Source: Aquimarina agarivorans (GTDB taxonomy: Bacteria > Bacteroidota > Bacteroidia > Flavobacteriales > Flavobacteriaceae). From it: a DNA stretch of 64,000 bases. Location: positions 60,107 to 124,106 of the forward strand of contig NZ_AFPB01000168.1 of the NCBI RefSeq assembly GCF_000218485.1, read 5' to 3'. Every line of letters starts with the position of its first letter. Position 1 is the first letter of the stretch. Below are positions 28,325-38,118 of this stretch, piece after piece. The notes beneath the pieces are model-generated. The model was not told the origin of the DNA and searched no databases. It worked only from the letters and a program-made list of their open reading frames with translations. A program made the position numbers and the translations under genes.

Positions 28325-28749
28325 TGAAAAAACTGATTAGCATAGTTGCCATTTGGACGTTGGTAAGTTGCCAAAGTGTGGAACAATTTCCTGTACCTGA
28401 AAAACTTCTTTCCGAGGATTTAATGGTTACTATGCTAGTGGATATGACGCTTTTAAATGCCATGAAATCCGTATCCAGGAAAGAACTGGAGGAATCTGGC
28501 ATTTACCCTAAAGAATTCATGTGTGCCAAATACGATATCAATTCAGATGTTTTTAAGGAAAACACCAAATATTACTCTAACGACTTAAAAAATTACGAAA
28601 AACTCTTTCAGCGTGTAGCTGATTCCCTTGAAATTCGCACTCAGAAAATTGATGCCATTGTTAAAAAAAGAGAACAGCTTTTTGCGAAAGAAGATTCATT
28701 AAAATACAGTAAGATTAGTGATTCAATTAATAATCTTTTGGAGGATTGA
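28324..28749 (+). CDS. DUF4296 lipoprotein
   Basis: 141 aa. Lipoprotein signal with lipobox LVSC (Cys16), then FPVPEKLLSEDLMVTMLVDMTLLNA and a helical region (NYEKLFQRVADSLEIRTQKIDAIVKKREQLF). Matches DUF4296; function unknown. Coupled to pyrC by a one-base overlap, the conserved position for this family in Flavobacteriia. Confidence 0.88.
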   Translation: MKKLISIVAIWTLVSCQSVEQFPVPEKLLSEDLMVTMLVDMTLLNAMKSVSRKELEESGIYPKEFMCAKYDINSDVFKENTKYYSNDLKNYEKLFQRVADSLEIRTQKIDAIVKKREQLFAKEDSLKYSKISDSINNLLED

Positions 28750-28792
28750 AATGTTTAAATTTTAGTTGATACCCTTAATAAAGTCCTAAAAG

Positions 28793-29323
28793 CTGAAAAC
28801 AAAACTCATTATACTTTCCGATTTATGGGGGTTGAATAAATCCGAATGGGTCTATGCGTATGAGCAACTGCTAGAAAGCGCATTCGACCTTAGGCTTTAT
28901 GATTGCCGAACTCTTGGCGGAATTGAAAGGCCAATAAGCACTAAAAGTGACTTACACTGCCAATTTACAAACGGAGGGATAGATGTTGCTGTAAAAAATT
29001 TAACCCAATTAGAAAAAGAAGAAGTTGACGTTCTAGCGTTCAGTGTAGGAGGTACAATCGCCTGGAAAGCGTGTTTACAAGGATTAAAAATTAAAAATTT
29101 ATACGCTATATCTGCTACTAGACTCAGGCATGAAAGCAAAAAACCAAGTTGCAATACCCGTTTATATTATGGTAGTTTGGACAATTATGTCCCTGCCTTT
29201 GAATGGTTTAAACAACACTGCATGACTCCTACAATTTTCAAAAACAAATACCATGAATTATATACCGAATTGGATTGTATTCAACGCATATGCGGTGATA
29301 TAAATAGAAATAATGAGCTTTGA
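28793..29323 (+). CDS. Small alpha/beta-hydrolase-like protein
   Basis: About 163-176 aa. A nucleophile elbow FSVGG sits in VLAFSVGGTIAWKACL, with RLYYGSLDNYVPAFEWF and a possible His in NKYHEL. No ATG opens the frame. TTG at 28832 starts inside the conserved region, whereas CTG at 28793 gives LKTKLIILSDLWGLNKSEW, which looks like the true N-terminus, so an unusual CTG start (or an error in the start codon) is proposed. It follows DUF4296 by ~45 bp. The substrate is unknown. Confidence 0.6.
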   Translation: MKTKLIILSDLWGLNKSEWVYAYEQLLESAFDLRLYDCRTLGGIERPISTKSDLHCQFTNGGIDVAVKNLTQLEKEEVDVLAFSVGGTIAWKACLQGLKIKNLYAISATRLRHESKKPSCNTRLYYGSLDNYVPAFEWFKQHCMTPTIFKNKYHELYTELDCIQRICGDINRNNEL

Positions 29324-29348
29324 AAATAAGGTTGTTTTGGTAGTGGAA

Positions 29349-30358
29349 TTAATCCACAAAATACTTTGCAGTTTTTTTGAAAACTATATCCATTGGTTCA
29401 AAATCCCAATTTAAGGCTTTAATCACCTTACTATTATCATATACCGATTCTGAATACAAACTGTTGACAAGCTCTAAAGGAATGGTAGGTTTTCGTCCAA
29501 AGATTTTACTTAATAAGAGTTCGAAATAAGCATAAATGCGGACCCAGTTTTTAGAAATGCCTTTTGTGGGTGGTTTAACTTTGATAAGCGTTGCAATGGT
29601 TTCTAAAACCAATTTGCCGGTTAAATTTTCGGATACAATGATAAAACGATTATTAAATTTATTTTTACTCATTAAAGTTACCATGAGTTTTGCTGTATCC
29701 CAAACCCCCACATAACCACTTTTCCCAGGCGTATAAAAGGGTATTCCTTTTTTACTTTTTTAAATAATTCACCACTCCCTGATTCAAAAAAACTAGGGCC
29801 AATAATCACTCCTGGATTAACTATTACCGCTGTTAGCCCTTCCTGAATACCGCGTTGCACTTCCATTTCAGCACCAAACTTACTTAAAGCATATACTGAA
29901 TTATCTGTTTCTGCATTCCAATTAGAAGCTTCGGTAAACACCGATTCGCCTGGATTTAAATTTAAAGTAGCAATACTGCTTACATGACAAAATTTTTCTA
30001 CTTTTTCGGTTAACGAAAAATTAACCATGTTGGCTGTACCCTCAATATTTACTTTTTTTAGTTTCTCAAAATCAGAAACATTCCAAGAAATAAATCCTGC
30101 ACAGTGATACACCTCAGTTATTCCTTCAAATGCCTTTTGTAAGGATGGAATTTCTGTAATATCGGCTTTTACCCACTCAATCCTTTTCCAATGTGTTAAA
30201 AAATCTGCATTTGGATTACAAGTTTTAAATACTTGTTCTGCCTGAGATTTTTTAAATAGAGTTCGGTAAATAGCCCGAATAGGAAGGTTGTTGTTTTTTG
30301 ATAATTCCATAAGCAGGTGAATACCTACCAATCCTGTACCTCCCGTTACTAATATCAT
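29349..30358 (-). CDS. NAD(P)-dependent epimerase/dehydratase, one apparent frameshift
   Basis: An extended SDR of about 336 aa in two frames. The first part (30358 to ~29755) has GGTGLVGIHLL, YHCAGFISW, a YALSKFGAE active-site YxxxK and VIVNPGVIIGPS. The frame then changes in a run of six A (minus strand, ~29748-29753). With a seventh A it continues KVKKGIPFYTPGKSGYVGVWDTAKLM into the second part, which ends at 29349. The rest is intact, so a homopolymer error is likely. Substrate unknown; similar to dihydroflavonol-4-reductase-like SDRs. Confidence 0.85.
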
Positions 30359-30463
30359 GTTTTGGCTATTGCTGTATAACTACATTGTAAAAATAAGGAA
30401 TATCTTATGAAGTTATCCAGCTTAATACCTGCGAATTTAACGGGAGCTTTTACTTTCATTTTT

Positions 30464-30471
30464 TATCTTTG
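30464..30471 (+). promoter_or_regulatory. -7 promoter box of tyrS
   Basis: TATCTTTG, 22 bp before the ATG at 30493. It overlaps the TTG at 30469, which argues against that TTG as the start. Confidence 0.55.
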
Positions 30472-30492
30472 CGCTGGTTCAGAAAAAAACAA

Positions 30493-31788
30493 ATGATGCC
30501 TAAAAATTTTATAGAGGAAATAACGTGGAGAGGAATGTTGCACGATGCCATGCCTGGTACCGAAGCGCATTTATTAGAAAAAATGCGCGCTGCCTATGTT
30601 GGATTTGATCCAACTGCAGACTCGTTACATATTGGAAACTTAGTTCCAATCATGCTACTTAGTCATTATCAGCGTTGTGGGCATAAACCTGTTGCTTTGG
30701 TTGGAGGCGCAACGGGAATGATTGGTGATCCTTCAGGAAAATCCTCGGAGCGTAATTTATTGGACGAAGCTACACTACGTCATAATCAAGAGGCTATAAA
30801 AAATCAACTAGCTCGTTTTTTAGATTTTGAATCAAATACCGACAATGCCGCTGCTTTGGTAAACAATTACGATTGGATGAAAAACTTTTCGTTTTTAGAA
30901 TTTATCAGGGATGTAGGAAAGCACATTACCGTAAATTACATGATGGCCAAGGATTCGGTTAAAAACAGGCTTAGTGGTGAATCTGTAGATGGCATGTCCT
31001 TTACGGAATTTACATATCAATTAGTACAAGGGTATGATTTTCTACATTTATACCAAAATAATTCTTGTTCCATACAAATGGGAGGTAGCGACCAATGGGG
31101 TAATATTACTACAGGTACTGAATTGATCCGACGCATTGGAGGTGGAAAAGGGTATGCAATTACCTGTCCATTAATTACAAAATCCGATGGTTCTAAATTT
31201 GGTAAATCCGAAGGTGGAAATGTATGGTTGGACAAAAACCGTACTTCGCCATACAAATTTTACCAATACTGGTTAAATAGTAGCGATGAAGATGCTGAAA
31301 AATACATTAAAATATTTACCTTTTTAGAGCAGCAAACTATTGAAAGTTTGATTGTTACGCACCGAGAAGCACCTCATTTACGCGTTTTACAAAAAAGATT
31401 AGCCGGAGAAATTACGTTAATTGTGCACTCTAAAGAGGATTTGGACAATGCCATAGCTGCTTCCAGTATTTTATTTGGAAAATCAACAGCGGACGACCTT
31501 AAAAAATTAGATGAAGCTACTTTTTTAGATGTTTTTGACGGAGTGCCCCAGCATGAAATTGCTCTTGCTGAATTATCTGAACTGGGTATTATTGCTGCCT
31601 TGTCGGAAAAAACAGGTTTCTTGAAATCAAATGGTGAAGCTAGGCGTGCTTTAAAAGAAAATTCAATTTCTGTTAACAGAGAAAAGGTTTCCGATAGCTT
31701 TATCCTTAGCGAAAAGGATTTAATCAATAATCAGTTTATTTTACTACAACGTGGAAAAAAGAACTACTTTATTCTACGATGTAACTAA
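30493..31788 (+). CDS. tyrS: Tyrosine--tRNA ligase
   Basis: 431 aa from the ATG ATG at 30493/30496; an in-frame TTG at 30469 lies inside the promoter box and is rejected. Class I features: [23 protein letters not shown] (HIGH), [32 protein letters not shown] and [14 protein letters not shown] (KMSKS variant KFGKS). The C-terminal S4 domain holds [25 protein letters not shown]. It charges tRNA-Tyr. Terminator follows at 31812. Confidence 0.97.
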   Translation: MMPKNFIEEITWRGMLHDAMPGTEAHLLEKMRAAYVGFDPTADSLHIGNLVPIMLLSHYQRCGHKPVALVGGATGMIGDPSGKSSERNLLDEATLRHNQEAIKNQLARFLDFESNTDNAAALVNNYDWMKNFSFLEFIRDVGKHITVNYMMAKDSVKNRLSGESVDGMSFTEFTYQLVQGYDFLHLYQNNSCSIQMGGSDQWGNITTGTELIRRIGGGKGYAITCPLITKSDGSKFGKSEGGNVWLDKNRTSPYKFYQYWLNSSDEDAEKYIKIFTFLEQQTIESLIVTHREAPHLRVLQKRLAGEITLIVHSKEDLDNAIAASSILFGKSTADDLKKLDEATFLDVFDGVPQHEIALAELSELGIIAALSEKTGFLKSNGEARRALKENSISVNREKVSDSFILSEKDLINNQFILLQRGKKNYFILRCN

Positions 31789-31811
31789 TTGTTCAATAAA
31801 ATTATTAAATG

Positions 31812-31848
31812 AAAAATCCTCATTTAGCATGCTGAATGAGGATTTTTT
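31812..31848 (+). terminator. Terminator of tyrS
   Basis: Stem AAAAATCCTCATT / AATGAGGATTTTT with a small inner AGC/GCT extension, followed by T residues. Lies between convergent genes and can work in both directions. Confidence 0.85.
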
Positions 31849-31932
31849 GGGGCAAAAAAGGCTTAAATAATTATAAATTTCAGCTTAATATTGCTAATTT
31901 AATAAAAATATAGCAATTATTTTATTAAAATA

Positions 31933-32379
31933 TTATTTTTCATTTAATCTATTTCCCCAATTATTATCAGCTTTCTTTTTTAGCTCTTCAGGGTTTTCTT
32001 TTTGCCATTTATGTAATGTGTTTATTCCCCAGGAGTTGTAAAATAAGTAAAGCTTTCCGTCTCTAATTTCAAAAGTTTCGGCGTCAACAGTTACCAGGTC
32101 ATCTTTAACGCCTAATGCATAAGCACAATAACCACCGTATTGCGGAATGTATTTCATTGGCTCGGCTTCAAATTTTTTCTTATTTGCTTCTGTTTTAAAT
32201 GCAAATTTTACGCCTTCGTAAGTGCTATTATACATTCGGTTCCCTTCTACGGCAGTGCCATTAAAATATTCTGTAACATCGTATCCTTCGGCCACAAACC
32301 CTTTTTTGGTCAAATATTTAGTTTGTGCAGTACTTACCACACTAAAACAAATTGCTAAAATTGCTAAAATTGATTTCAT
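31933..32379 (-). CDS. Secreted YHS-domain protein
   Basis: 148 aa. Signal peptide (MKSILAILAICFSVVSTAQ), then a YHS-like domain: FVAEGYDVTEYFNGTAVEG, KFAFKTEANKKKFEAEPMKYIPQYGGYCAYALG. The end carries YLFYNSWGINTLHKWQKENPEELKKKADNNW. YHS proteins of this secreted type are proposed to bind metal, but no ligand set is certain here. Single gene, convergent with tyrS. Confidence 0.88.
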   Translation of the reverse strand: MKSILAILAICFSVVSTAQTKYLTKKGFVAEGYDVTEYFNGTAVEGNRMYNSTYEGVKFAFKTEANKKKFEAEPMKYIPQYGGYCAYALGVKDDLVTVDAETFEIRDGKLYLFYNSWGINTLHKWQKENPEELKKKADNNWGNRLNEK

Positions 32380-32580
32380 ACATTGCTTTTTTATTGGGTC
32401 GATTGATGAATTATTTTCTTACAAAAAATAAAAATAAAAAAAGAATTTTTAATGGTAATATTCAGATAGTTAAATGCTTAATTTAATAAACCTCCTTAAT
32501 AAAAAGTTTGTAAACATATAGTTAAGCAATGCTTTTTAATTTTTTGGGTTAGCCTACTAATGGTAAAGCTTTTTAAGAAA

Positions 32581-33558
32581 TTAAAATACCATAAGGTTGC
32601 AGCCTCTAATATCACTATGGTCAAATCTTCCTAAAATTTCAAAACTGCGATTTTCAAAAACTTTTCCTAAATCCTGAGTGGCAATAAAACTACAAGAGTG
32701 CCAATTAGCCAGATCAATGACATTTATTCCGCCTGTTTTTCCTACGGGTACTGATTGTAGTGCATCCTCAGTATTCCGAGTCGTTATTTGCATCCATGGG
32801 GGGCATTTAAATATGCCATCACCTGTGGAGTATGCTTGCGAAAGTAGTTCGGTCATTCCGTACTCGCTATGAATTTTAGATACTCCTAATCCTTTTTTTA
32901 ACTGTTCATGCAACTCCTGACGAATCATTTCTTTTCTCCTCCCTTTCATACCACCAGTTTCTATTACCGTAGTATGTTTTAGCTCAAGTTGAAACTGTTC
33001 CGCCAAATCTAATAGCGCAAATGAAACCCCTATGAGCAAAGTTTTTTGCTTTTTAGATTCTAAGTTTTTAAGCGTAGTCACTAAGGATGATAAGTTATTT
33101 AAATAAAATCCACTTTGAGGATGATTGCTTTTTTTTATAAAGTCATCCACCATATATACTAATGAGGAGCCTTCTCTTTCTAAATAAGCGGGTAAAAGGG
33201 CTAACACACAATAGTCTGATATGGGGCTGTAAAAAAATTCAAACCCTTTTGTGTAGCTTTGCCGATACAAATCAATATCCCAAACATGGTGCTTACTGGT
33301 TTGTTGACCTGTAGTGCCGCTACTTGTGAATTGTATTTGTGCCTTTTTTGTAGTAGAAACTACGGGGTGTTTTTTAAAAAATTCAATAGGTAAGTGCGGG
33401 ATTAGTGAAACGTTGGTTACTGATTTTTTAGAAATTCCCAGTAAATTACAAAATCGCCTATACACCTCATTATTTACATATTGATGCCTAAAAACCTGTA
33501 AACACAAAGTGTCAAATTGTGCTTTGTTTTCTATTGAAAAAATAGCAGATGTGTTCAT
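32581..33558 (-). CDS. LuxE/PaaK-type acyltransferase (acyl-protein synthetase-like)
   Basis: 325 aa. The adenylate-forming motif TSSGTTG is at residues ~78-84 in IQFTSSGTTGQQTSKH, followed by ALLPAYLEREGSSLVYM, ETGGMKGRRKEM and SEYGMTELLSQAY. It ends with GRFDHSDIRGCNLMV, the domain that marks LuxE-like proteins. It should activate a fatty or aromatic acid as acyl-AMP; the substrate is unknown. Stands alone on the minus strand; common in Flavobacteriia. Confidence 0.88.
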   Translation of the reverse strand: MNTSAIFSIENKAQFDTLCLQVFRHQYVNNEVYRRFCNLLGISKKSVTNVSLIPHLPIEFFKKHPVVSTTKKAQIQFTSSGTTGQQTSKHHVWDIDLYRQSYTKGFEFFYSPISDYCVLALLPAYLEREGSSLVYMVDDFIKKSNHPQSGFYLNNLSSLVTTLKNLESKKQKTLLIGVSFALLDLAEQFQLELKHTTVIETGGMKGRRKEMIRQELHEQLKKGLGVSKIHSEYGMTELLSQAYSTGDGIFKCPPWMQITTRNTEDALQSVPVGKTGGINVIDLANWHSCSFIATQDLGKVFENRSFEILGRFDHSDIRGCNLMVF

Positions 33559-33716
33559 TTAGATGGACTTCAGTACAAAATTATAAACAACAATTTAAAT
33601 AAAGAACAAGTTACTTTAAGGAAAAGAAGTTGAATGCTTACTGGGAATAGCATTTTTTAACTTGTTTTATAAAGAATATAAAAAGGTCTAAACGTAATAA
33701 CTGTTGCCAGTTGAAA

Positions 33717-33908
33717 TTAATCTAGTTTAGGTTTTTCATCCTTGTCATCATCATCTTTAGAAGCGTCTTTAAATTCTTTAATGCCACTTCCAAGTCCTCT
33801 CATAAGTTCAGGGATTTTTCGCCCTCCAAAAAGTAATAAAATAGCTACTACAATAAGAATAACTTGAGGAGCCCCTATGAATCCTAAAAATATATTTTGT
33901 ACTATCAT
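33717..33908 (-). CDS. tatA: Sec-independent translocase subunit TatA
   Basis: 63 aa. A short N-terminal transmembrane helix (APQVILIVVAILLLFGGRKIPELMRGLG) with the FGGRKIPEL signature, an amphipathic helix (SGIKEFKDA) and an acidic tail. Forms the Tat pore with TatC, which is not nearby. A TAAATTTG box at 33931-33938 (minus strand) is the likely promoter. Confidence 0.96.
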   Translation of the reverse strand: MIVQNIFLGFIGAPQVILIVVAILLLFGGRKIPELMRGLGSGIKEFKDASKDDDDKDEKPKLD

Positions 33909-34158
33909 TAGACCTAGTTTGTATACATTACAAATTTATGAAGAAATAAAGAGTTGATGGCTATTTTTAAAAATAATTATTGGATTACGGCAAGTGTAAA
34001 TTTATTTGATGTGGTCAAAATACTATTACTCTGAGTATTTTTAAATAACGTTTAATAGAATAAAAGCCTCGTACCTGCTCATTTTCATGTAAATAGAGCT
34101 GTAGAAACAAAAAATAAGGATTCATTGCGCAACTAAACATTGTTCAGCAATATTTTTC

Positions 34159-34166
34159 TAAATTTG
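34159..34166 (+). promoter_or_regulatory. -7 promoter box of pheS
   Basis: TAAATTTG, 21 bp upstream of the ATG at 34188. No clear -33 element. Confidence 0.5.
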
Positions 34167-34187
34167 CACCGCAAAAAGGACTAGCTA

Positions 34188-35207
34188 ATGATAGATGAAA
34201 TAAAAAAATATATAGCTGAAGCTGAAGATTTTCAGGCTAAAACACTTGAAGAAGTTGAGCAATTTCGAATAAAAGTGTTAGGTAGCAAAGGTCTTTTAAA
34301 AGATTATTTTGCCAAGTTTAAAAGCGTGCCAAATGAATTAAAGAAAGAGTTTGGACAAACGATTAATGCTTGGAAAAATATTGCTGAAAACAAAGTTGCC
34401 GAACTTAAAGAAAGTTTAGAAAGTCAGGAAACTAACAAAAACGAATGGGGCGATTTAACGCGTCCAGCAGCTCCTATTGCATTAGGGTCACGCCACCCTA
34501 TTTCGTTAGTAAAAAATCAGATTGTAGATGTATTTTCGCGAATTGGCTTTAATGTAAGCGAAGGCCCTGAAATAGAGGATGATTGGCATAATTTTACAGC
34601 CTTAAATTTGCCAGAGTATCATCCAGCTCGCGATATGCAGGATACCTTTTTTGTACAAACAAATCCAGATGTATTATTACGAACGCACACATCCTCAGTG
34701 CAAGTGCGCTACATGGAAGAAAACAAACCACCTATTAGAACTATTTCGCCAGGTAGGGTTTTTCGTAACGAAGCTATTTCCGCTCGCTCGCACTGTATTT
34801 TTCACCAAGTGGAAGGCTTATATATTGATAAAGAAGTGTCCTTTGCCGACATGAAACAAACCTTACTTTACTTTACAAAGGAAATGTTTGGCAAAAGTAA
34901 AATTCGTTTGCGTCCTTCCTATTTTCCATTTACGGAACCTAGTGCCGAAATTGACATCTATTGGGGGCTAAAAACGGAAACTGATTATAAAATAACTAAA
35001 GGTACCGGCTGGTTGGAAATTGGTGGCTGTGGTATGGTTGATCCTAATGTATTGACAAACTGCAATATTAATCCTAAAGAATATTCCGGATTTGCATTTG
35101 GAATGGGGATAGAACGTATTGCAATGTTGTTGCATCAAATAGGGGACATCCGTATGTTTTACGAAAATGATATGCGCTTTTTAGAGCAATTTAAAAGTAG
35201 TTTTTAA
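34188..35207 (+). CDS. pheS: Phenylalanine--tRNA ligase alpha subunit
   Basis: 339 aa. N-terminal coiled coil (KKYIAEAEDFQAKTLEEVEQFR), then class II catalytic domain with GSRHPISLVKNQIVDVFSRIGF, DTFFVQTNPDVLLRTHTSSVQVR, FHQVEGLYID, PSYFPFTEPSAEIDIY and motif 3 GFAFGMGIERIAMLL. Works with PheT, which is not in the window, as usual when pheS and pheT are unlinked in Bacteroidota. Confidence 0.98.
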   Translation: MIDEIKKYIAEAEDFQAKTLEEVEQFRIKVLGSKGLLKDYFAKFKSVPNELKKEFGQTINAWKNIAENKVAELKESLESQETNKNEWGDLTRPAAPIALGSRHPISLVKNQIVDVFSRIGFNVSEGPEIEDDWHNFTALNLPEYHPARDMQDTFFVQTNPDVLLRTHTSSVQVRYMEENKPPIRTISPGRVFRNEAISARSHCIFHQVEGLYIDKEVSFADMKQTLLYFTKEMFGKSKIRLRPSYFPFTEPSAEIDIYWGLKTETDYKITKGTGWLEIGGCGMVDPNVLTNCNINPKEYSGFAFGMGIERIAMLLHQIGDIRMFYENDMRFLEQFKSSF

Positions 35208-35257
35208 ATTTTATCATTGCCTTCAAATACAAAATAGATCAATAATTTTTTAAAAGT

Positions 35258-35319
35258 AATACCGGTTCTGATTTTAAATTTCCAATTTAACTAGGAAATT
35301 CAATATTGGAAACGGTATT
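35258..35319. repeat. Palindromic intergenic repeat, short copy (C)
   Basis: AATACCGGTTCTGATTTTAA ... TTGGAAACGGTATT, an imperfect 62-bp palindrome between two convergent genes. Its arms match the outer arms of the copies at 24.0 and 57.3 kb, but it lacks their inner palindrome. It may serve as a terminator here. Confidence 0.55.
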
Positions 35320-35359
35320 TGTTTAAATCAGTAATTTATTTGGGCGATTTTTTTCAATC

Positions 35360-36409
35360 TTATTCGTCATCCGCATCCGCATAGGCACCAATACACATTA
35401 CCGTATCGCTAATATTTATTGGTGGTGTGGCTAATTTGTACAATATTAGACCGTTTGTAGGGGCTTTATATTCTTCAATAATTTTTCCAAATTCGTCGGT
35501 TGTATAGCCAACTATTTCATCCTTTTTAACTGCGTCCCCAGCCTTATGTGTACTGTAAAATATTCCCTTGGCTTTTGATTTAATGTAGGACTGGCTGTTA
35601 CTTCGGATAATGTTTTTGTGAGGGCCGTTGCCTTCAGCATACATATTTAGAGTGGCTAGCATGTTGTACACTCCACTTTTTATAAGTGCCACATTTTCTT
35701 GTTGCACATTACCCAGCTTTCCGCATTCAATGCTTAAGGCAGTTTTACCATGTTGTACCGCTTGCTTAAACGCATACTTTGCAGGATCGGTGTTTGAAAT
35801 AGTATAAGGGTAGGAGACAATTAATTCAAAACCACTTTTTTCAGATAGCTTTCGGGCAAGCGCGGTTTTCTCCTTTTTTTGAATATTGTTATAGTAACAT
35901 ACAAACGGAATTAAATCCTCGCAAGCATCACCACCATGAACATCAAGAAAAACATCAGTAGCAGCTATAATTTCAGTGGTTATAAAATGTGCTATTTGCT
36001 CGGTAATACTGCCATTTTTTTTACCCGGAAAAGCATTATTTAAATTTTTATCATCCTGCGGATTTACAAAAGGTGACCTGTTGTAAAAAGATGCTGTGTT
36101 TGCAATAGGTATAACTATTAGTGTTCCATGTAGCTGTTCTATATTTATTTCGCTCAAAAGAGCCTGAGTAGCAACAATAGGCGGATATTCAAATCCGTGT
36201 ATTCCAGCAACAATAGTAAAAATCGGGCCATCACTTTTTCCTTTAAGTACGGCAATAGGTAAGTTGCTTGTATTCCCCATACTATCAGCAAACTTAATAT
36301 TCAAGTTTACTCTTGAAGGTTTTAAATTACTGGCAATCGCCTTTTGAAATTCGCTTTGCGCAATGCTTACTTGCGATAAAAACAACACCACTAAATATAA
36401 TGCCTTCAT
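35360..36409 (-). CDS. Secreted AstE/AspA-type (M14-like) deacylase
   Basis: 349 aa. Signal peptide (MKALYLVVLFLSQVSIAQS), then a zinc carboxypeptidase-like fold. Zinc ligands are visible: His71 and Glu74 in AGIHGFEYPP and His158 in LDVHGGD, with NRSPFVNPQDDKNLNNAFPG as substrate loop and SIECG near residue 220. The family includes succinylglutamate desuccinylase and aspartoacylase; the exported form here suggests a periplasmic deacylase or amidase. Substrate unknown. Confidence 0.9.
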   Translation of the reverse strand: MKALYLVVLFLSQVSIAQSEFQKAIASNLKPSRVNLNIKFADSMGNTSNLPIAVLKGKSDGPIFTIVAGIHGFEYPPIVATQALLSEINIEQLHGTLIVIPIANTASFYNRSPFVNPQDDKNLNNAFPGKKNGSITEQIAHFITTEIIAATDVFLDVHGGDACEDLIPFVCYYNNIQKKEKTALARKLSEKSGFELIVSYPYTISNTDPAKYAFKQAVQHGKTALSIECGKLGNVQQENVALIKSGVYNMLATLNMYAEGNGPHKNIIRSNSQSYIKSKAKGIFYSTHKAGDAVKKDEIVGYTTDEFGKIIEEYKAPTNGLILYKLATPPINISDTVMCIGAYADADDE

Positions 36410-36550
36410 TTCTTTTTAATTTTATGCTAATTGATAATTTTAGCAAACTTTTAAAAGTAAATAAATGTAGTCATTAATCGTGGTCATTGATGGAATGTTG
36501 TACTTAAAAATTAGCTAAATAATTTTCTTTTGCTATTTAAAAAGTAAAAA

Positions 36551-37204
36551 TTATTTACCGCCATTCAGCTCACTTTGTAGTTTTTTCAACTCTTCCCATT
36601 TATCTTTAAATGCCAACTTAGCTTGTTTTGGCCATGACCCAGGTTTGTGAATTGAATAACGAGGTCCAGCTTCTTTCAATATATCTTCAAGAATACTAAC
36701 TGAAGCTTTACTTAATTTTTCAAATGTTTCAATGCCTTTTTCAGTTAAAATTGCTGCTATTTTAGGACCAATACCCTCAATTTTTTTTAAATCATCCTTC
36801 TTGCCTTTCTTTGTCTTTTTAACTGTTTTTTTTGCAGCAGGAATATCACTTAAATCCACTACACAATTATCAATACCTTGGTAGGGTGAGGGGAAGTAGC
36901 TGTCGGCAGCACCGTCATTAAACCATCCAGTTTCCTTACCTAAATAACGAAATTCATAACATTTGCCATTTTCTAATTTTAAACTTTTAGTAAAAAAGCT
37001 ACCTTCTTTTTCCATTTCATTGGAGCTGTTGTTTTGTTGCCAATTATTGAAATCACCCAATAACAAAACCTCTGATGAATTTGAAGCTTCATGAGCTTCA
37101 ATTTTAAATGTGACTACTGTTTGGGAACCTTTAGTTGTAGTTTTTTTACTAATGCCATGAGTATTGATTTTATGTTTTATTCGATAATTGAAATATGCGC
37201 ACAA
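36551..37204 (-). CDS. Ig-like early-set (CBM48-type) plus helix-hairpin-helix protein
   Basis: 217 aa in the long frame. A CBM48/AMPK-like beta domain (residues ~28-118: VTFKIEAHE, VLLLGDFNNW, YEFRYLGKETGWFNDGAADSYFP) is followed by a Lys-rich linker and an HhH domain (KKIEGIGPKIAAILTEKGIETFEKLS). The N-terminus MCAYFNYRIKHK looks non-coding. The family usually starts near MA-KK, and an ATG at 37156-37158 would give MALVKKTTTKGSQTVVTF if the run of seven A at 37141-37147 had one more base. So the true protein is probably ~202 aa and affected by a homopolymer error. Function unknown. Confidence 0.75.
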   Translation of the reverse strand: MCAYFNYRIKHKINTHGISKKTTTKGSQTVVTFKIEAHEASNSSEVLLLGDFNNWQQNNSSNEMEKEGSFFTKSLKLENGKCYEFRYLGKETGWFNDGAADSYFPSPYQGIDNCVVDLSDIPAAKKTVKKTKKGKKDDLKKIEGIGPKIAAILTEKGIETFEKLSKASVSILEDILKEAGPRYSIHKPGSWPKQAKLAFKDKWEELKKLQSELNGGK

Positions 37205-37320
37205 AGAAAATTCTATAAGGATTTAGGAGCATTGACCTTAAATGCATTAAAAGATTTCTTTTGAGCTGTATAAATTAAAATTAATAGTTTAATCAATTAT
37301 AGTTGAAAGTTTGAGTTAAT

Positions 37321-37356
37321 TAAATGTGATTTTAAATGTGATTTTAAATGTGTTTT
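37321..37356. repeat. Three tandem 12-bp units
   Basis: TAAATGTGATTT occurs twice, followed by TAAATGTGTTTT. A simple tandem repeat in the promoter-side gap of the HhH gene. Confidence 0.85.
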
Positions 37357-37849
37357 TGTGCCGCTTTTAAATAAACACCGATTATAAAATTAATGCGAGT
37401 AATTAAACTGGCAATTTCTTAAAGTTAAGTTATTTTTTTGAACTCACTTTGGGTAAGCGCTTTAAAAATTAAAGTTGATACAAATTTTTAGAAATAAAAC
37501 AATTTTTAGGAGATCTTACTACAAAATTGATTTAAAAACTAATTTTAATTGACAAAAATTTAATTTATAATTAGTTGCTCCTTATTTCACCACTTTAATT
37601 TACCTGTAGACTTACCCATTTAAGTTGCATTGATTATAATTTGCTTGTGTTTTTAGTGGGACTAGCAATAAATTTTTCATAGAGGCATCGTTTGTAGTTG
37701 TAAGTTGCTGGTCAATTGATTTTTACTAGAAATCTATAGTATTTTTTTGTACGGGTTTTGTTTTAAAATAACTGACTACCAATCTCTTTTAGGATTTTTA
37801 TTTCGCTAGGGTTTTTATAGTTCACAAAGTAAAATATCCATAAACAATT

Positions 37850-38050
37850 ATTTGAGAACTAAGTGGGTAACTCTATCGGTTAGTATAAGAAACGTAGGGC
37901 AGATGATCAGCGGTACGTTTCGGATTGGTGCTAAGCTAAAAATAAATGTTTTGCTTTTATTTTGAGTTTAAAATGCTAAATTTTGTATTTAGCGGACTTC
38001 GTAAATAAACAAAGACGTTTGATTAAACACCAAACGCCCTATTTTTTTTA
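37850..38050 (+). ncRNA. Candidate small RNA with terminator
   Basis: An 8-bp perfect hairpin GAAACGTA/TACGTTTC (~37889-37921) with a 17-base loop, a second small hairpin (ATTTA/TAAAT near 37990-38006), and a CGTTTG/CAAACG stem at 38016-38036 followed by CCCTATTTTTTTT. No protein gene on this strand precedes the terminator for ~2.6 kb. Local GC is above the flanks. No known RNA family recognised. Confidence 0.28.
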
Positions 38051-38118
38051 TACATCTTACCAGGTGGCTTTTTCAATTTTAATTAAGGTTTAAACTAACT
38101 TTTAGTAGGATTAATTTT

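Larger units (their letters stand above)
37205..38118. other. Long non-coding gap
   Basis: 914 bp without a convincing gene. It contains a triple 12-bp tandem repeat (37321-37356), a GC-richer stretch with hairpins and a terminator (37850-38050), and otherwise AT-rich sequence. A 51-codon open stretch around 37810-37965 (plus strand) lacks a start and matches nothing I know. Confidence 0.5.

Noticed and set aside
30469..30492. TTG start for tyrS giving eight extra residues
   Set aside because: The TTG lies inside the -7 promoter box; the ATG pair at 30493/30496 fits the family start.
37321..37356. CRISPR-like repeat
   Set aside because: Units are 12 bp and directly adjacent, with no spacers; a simple tandem repeat.
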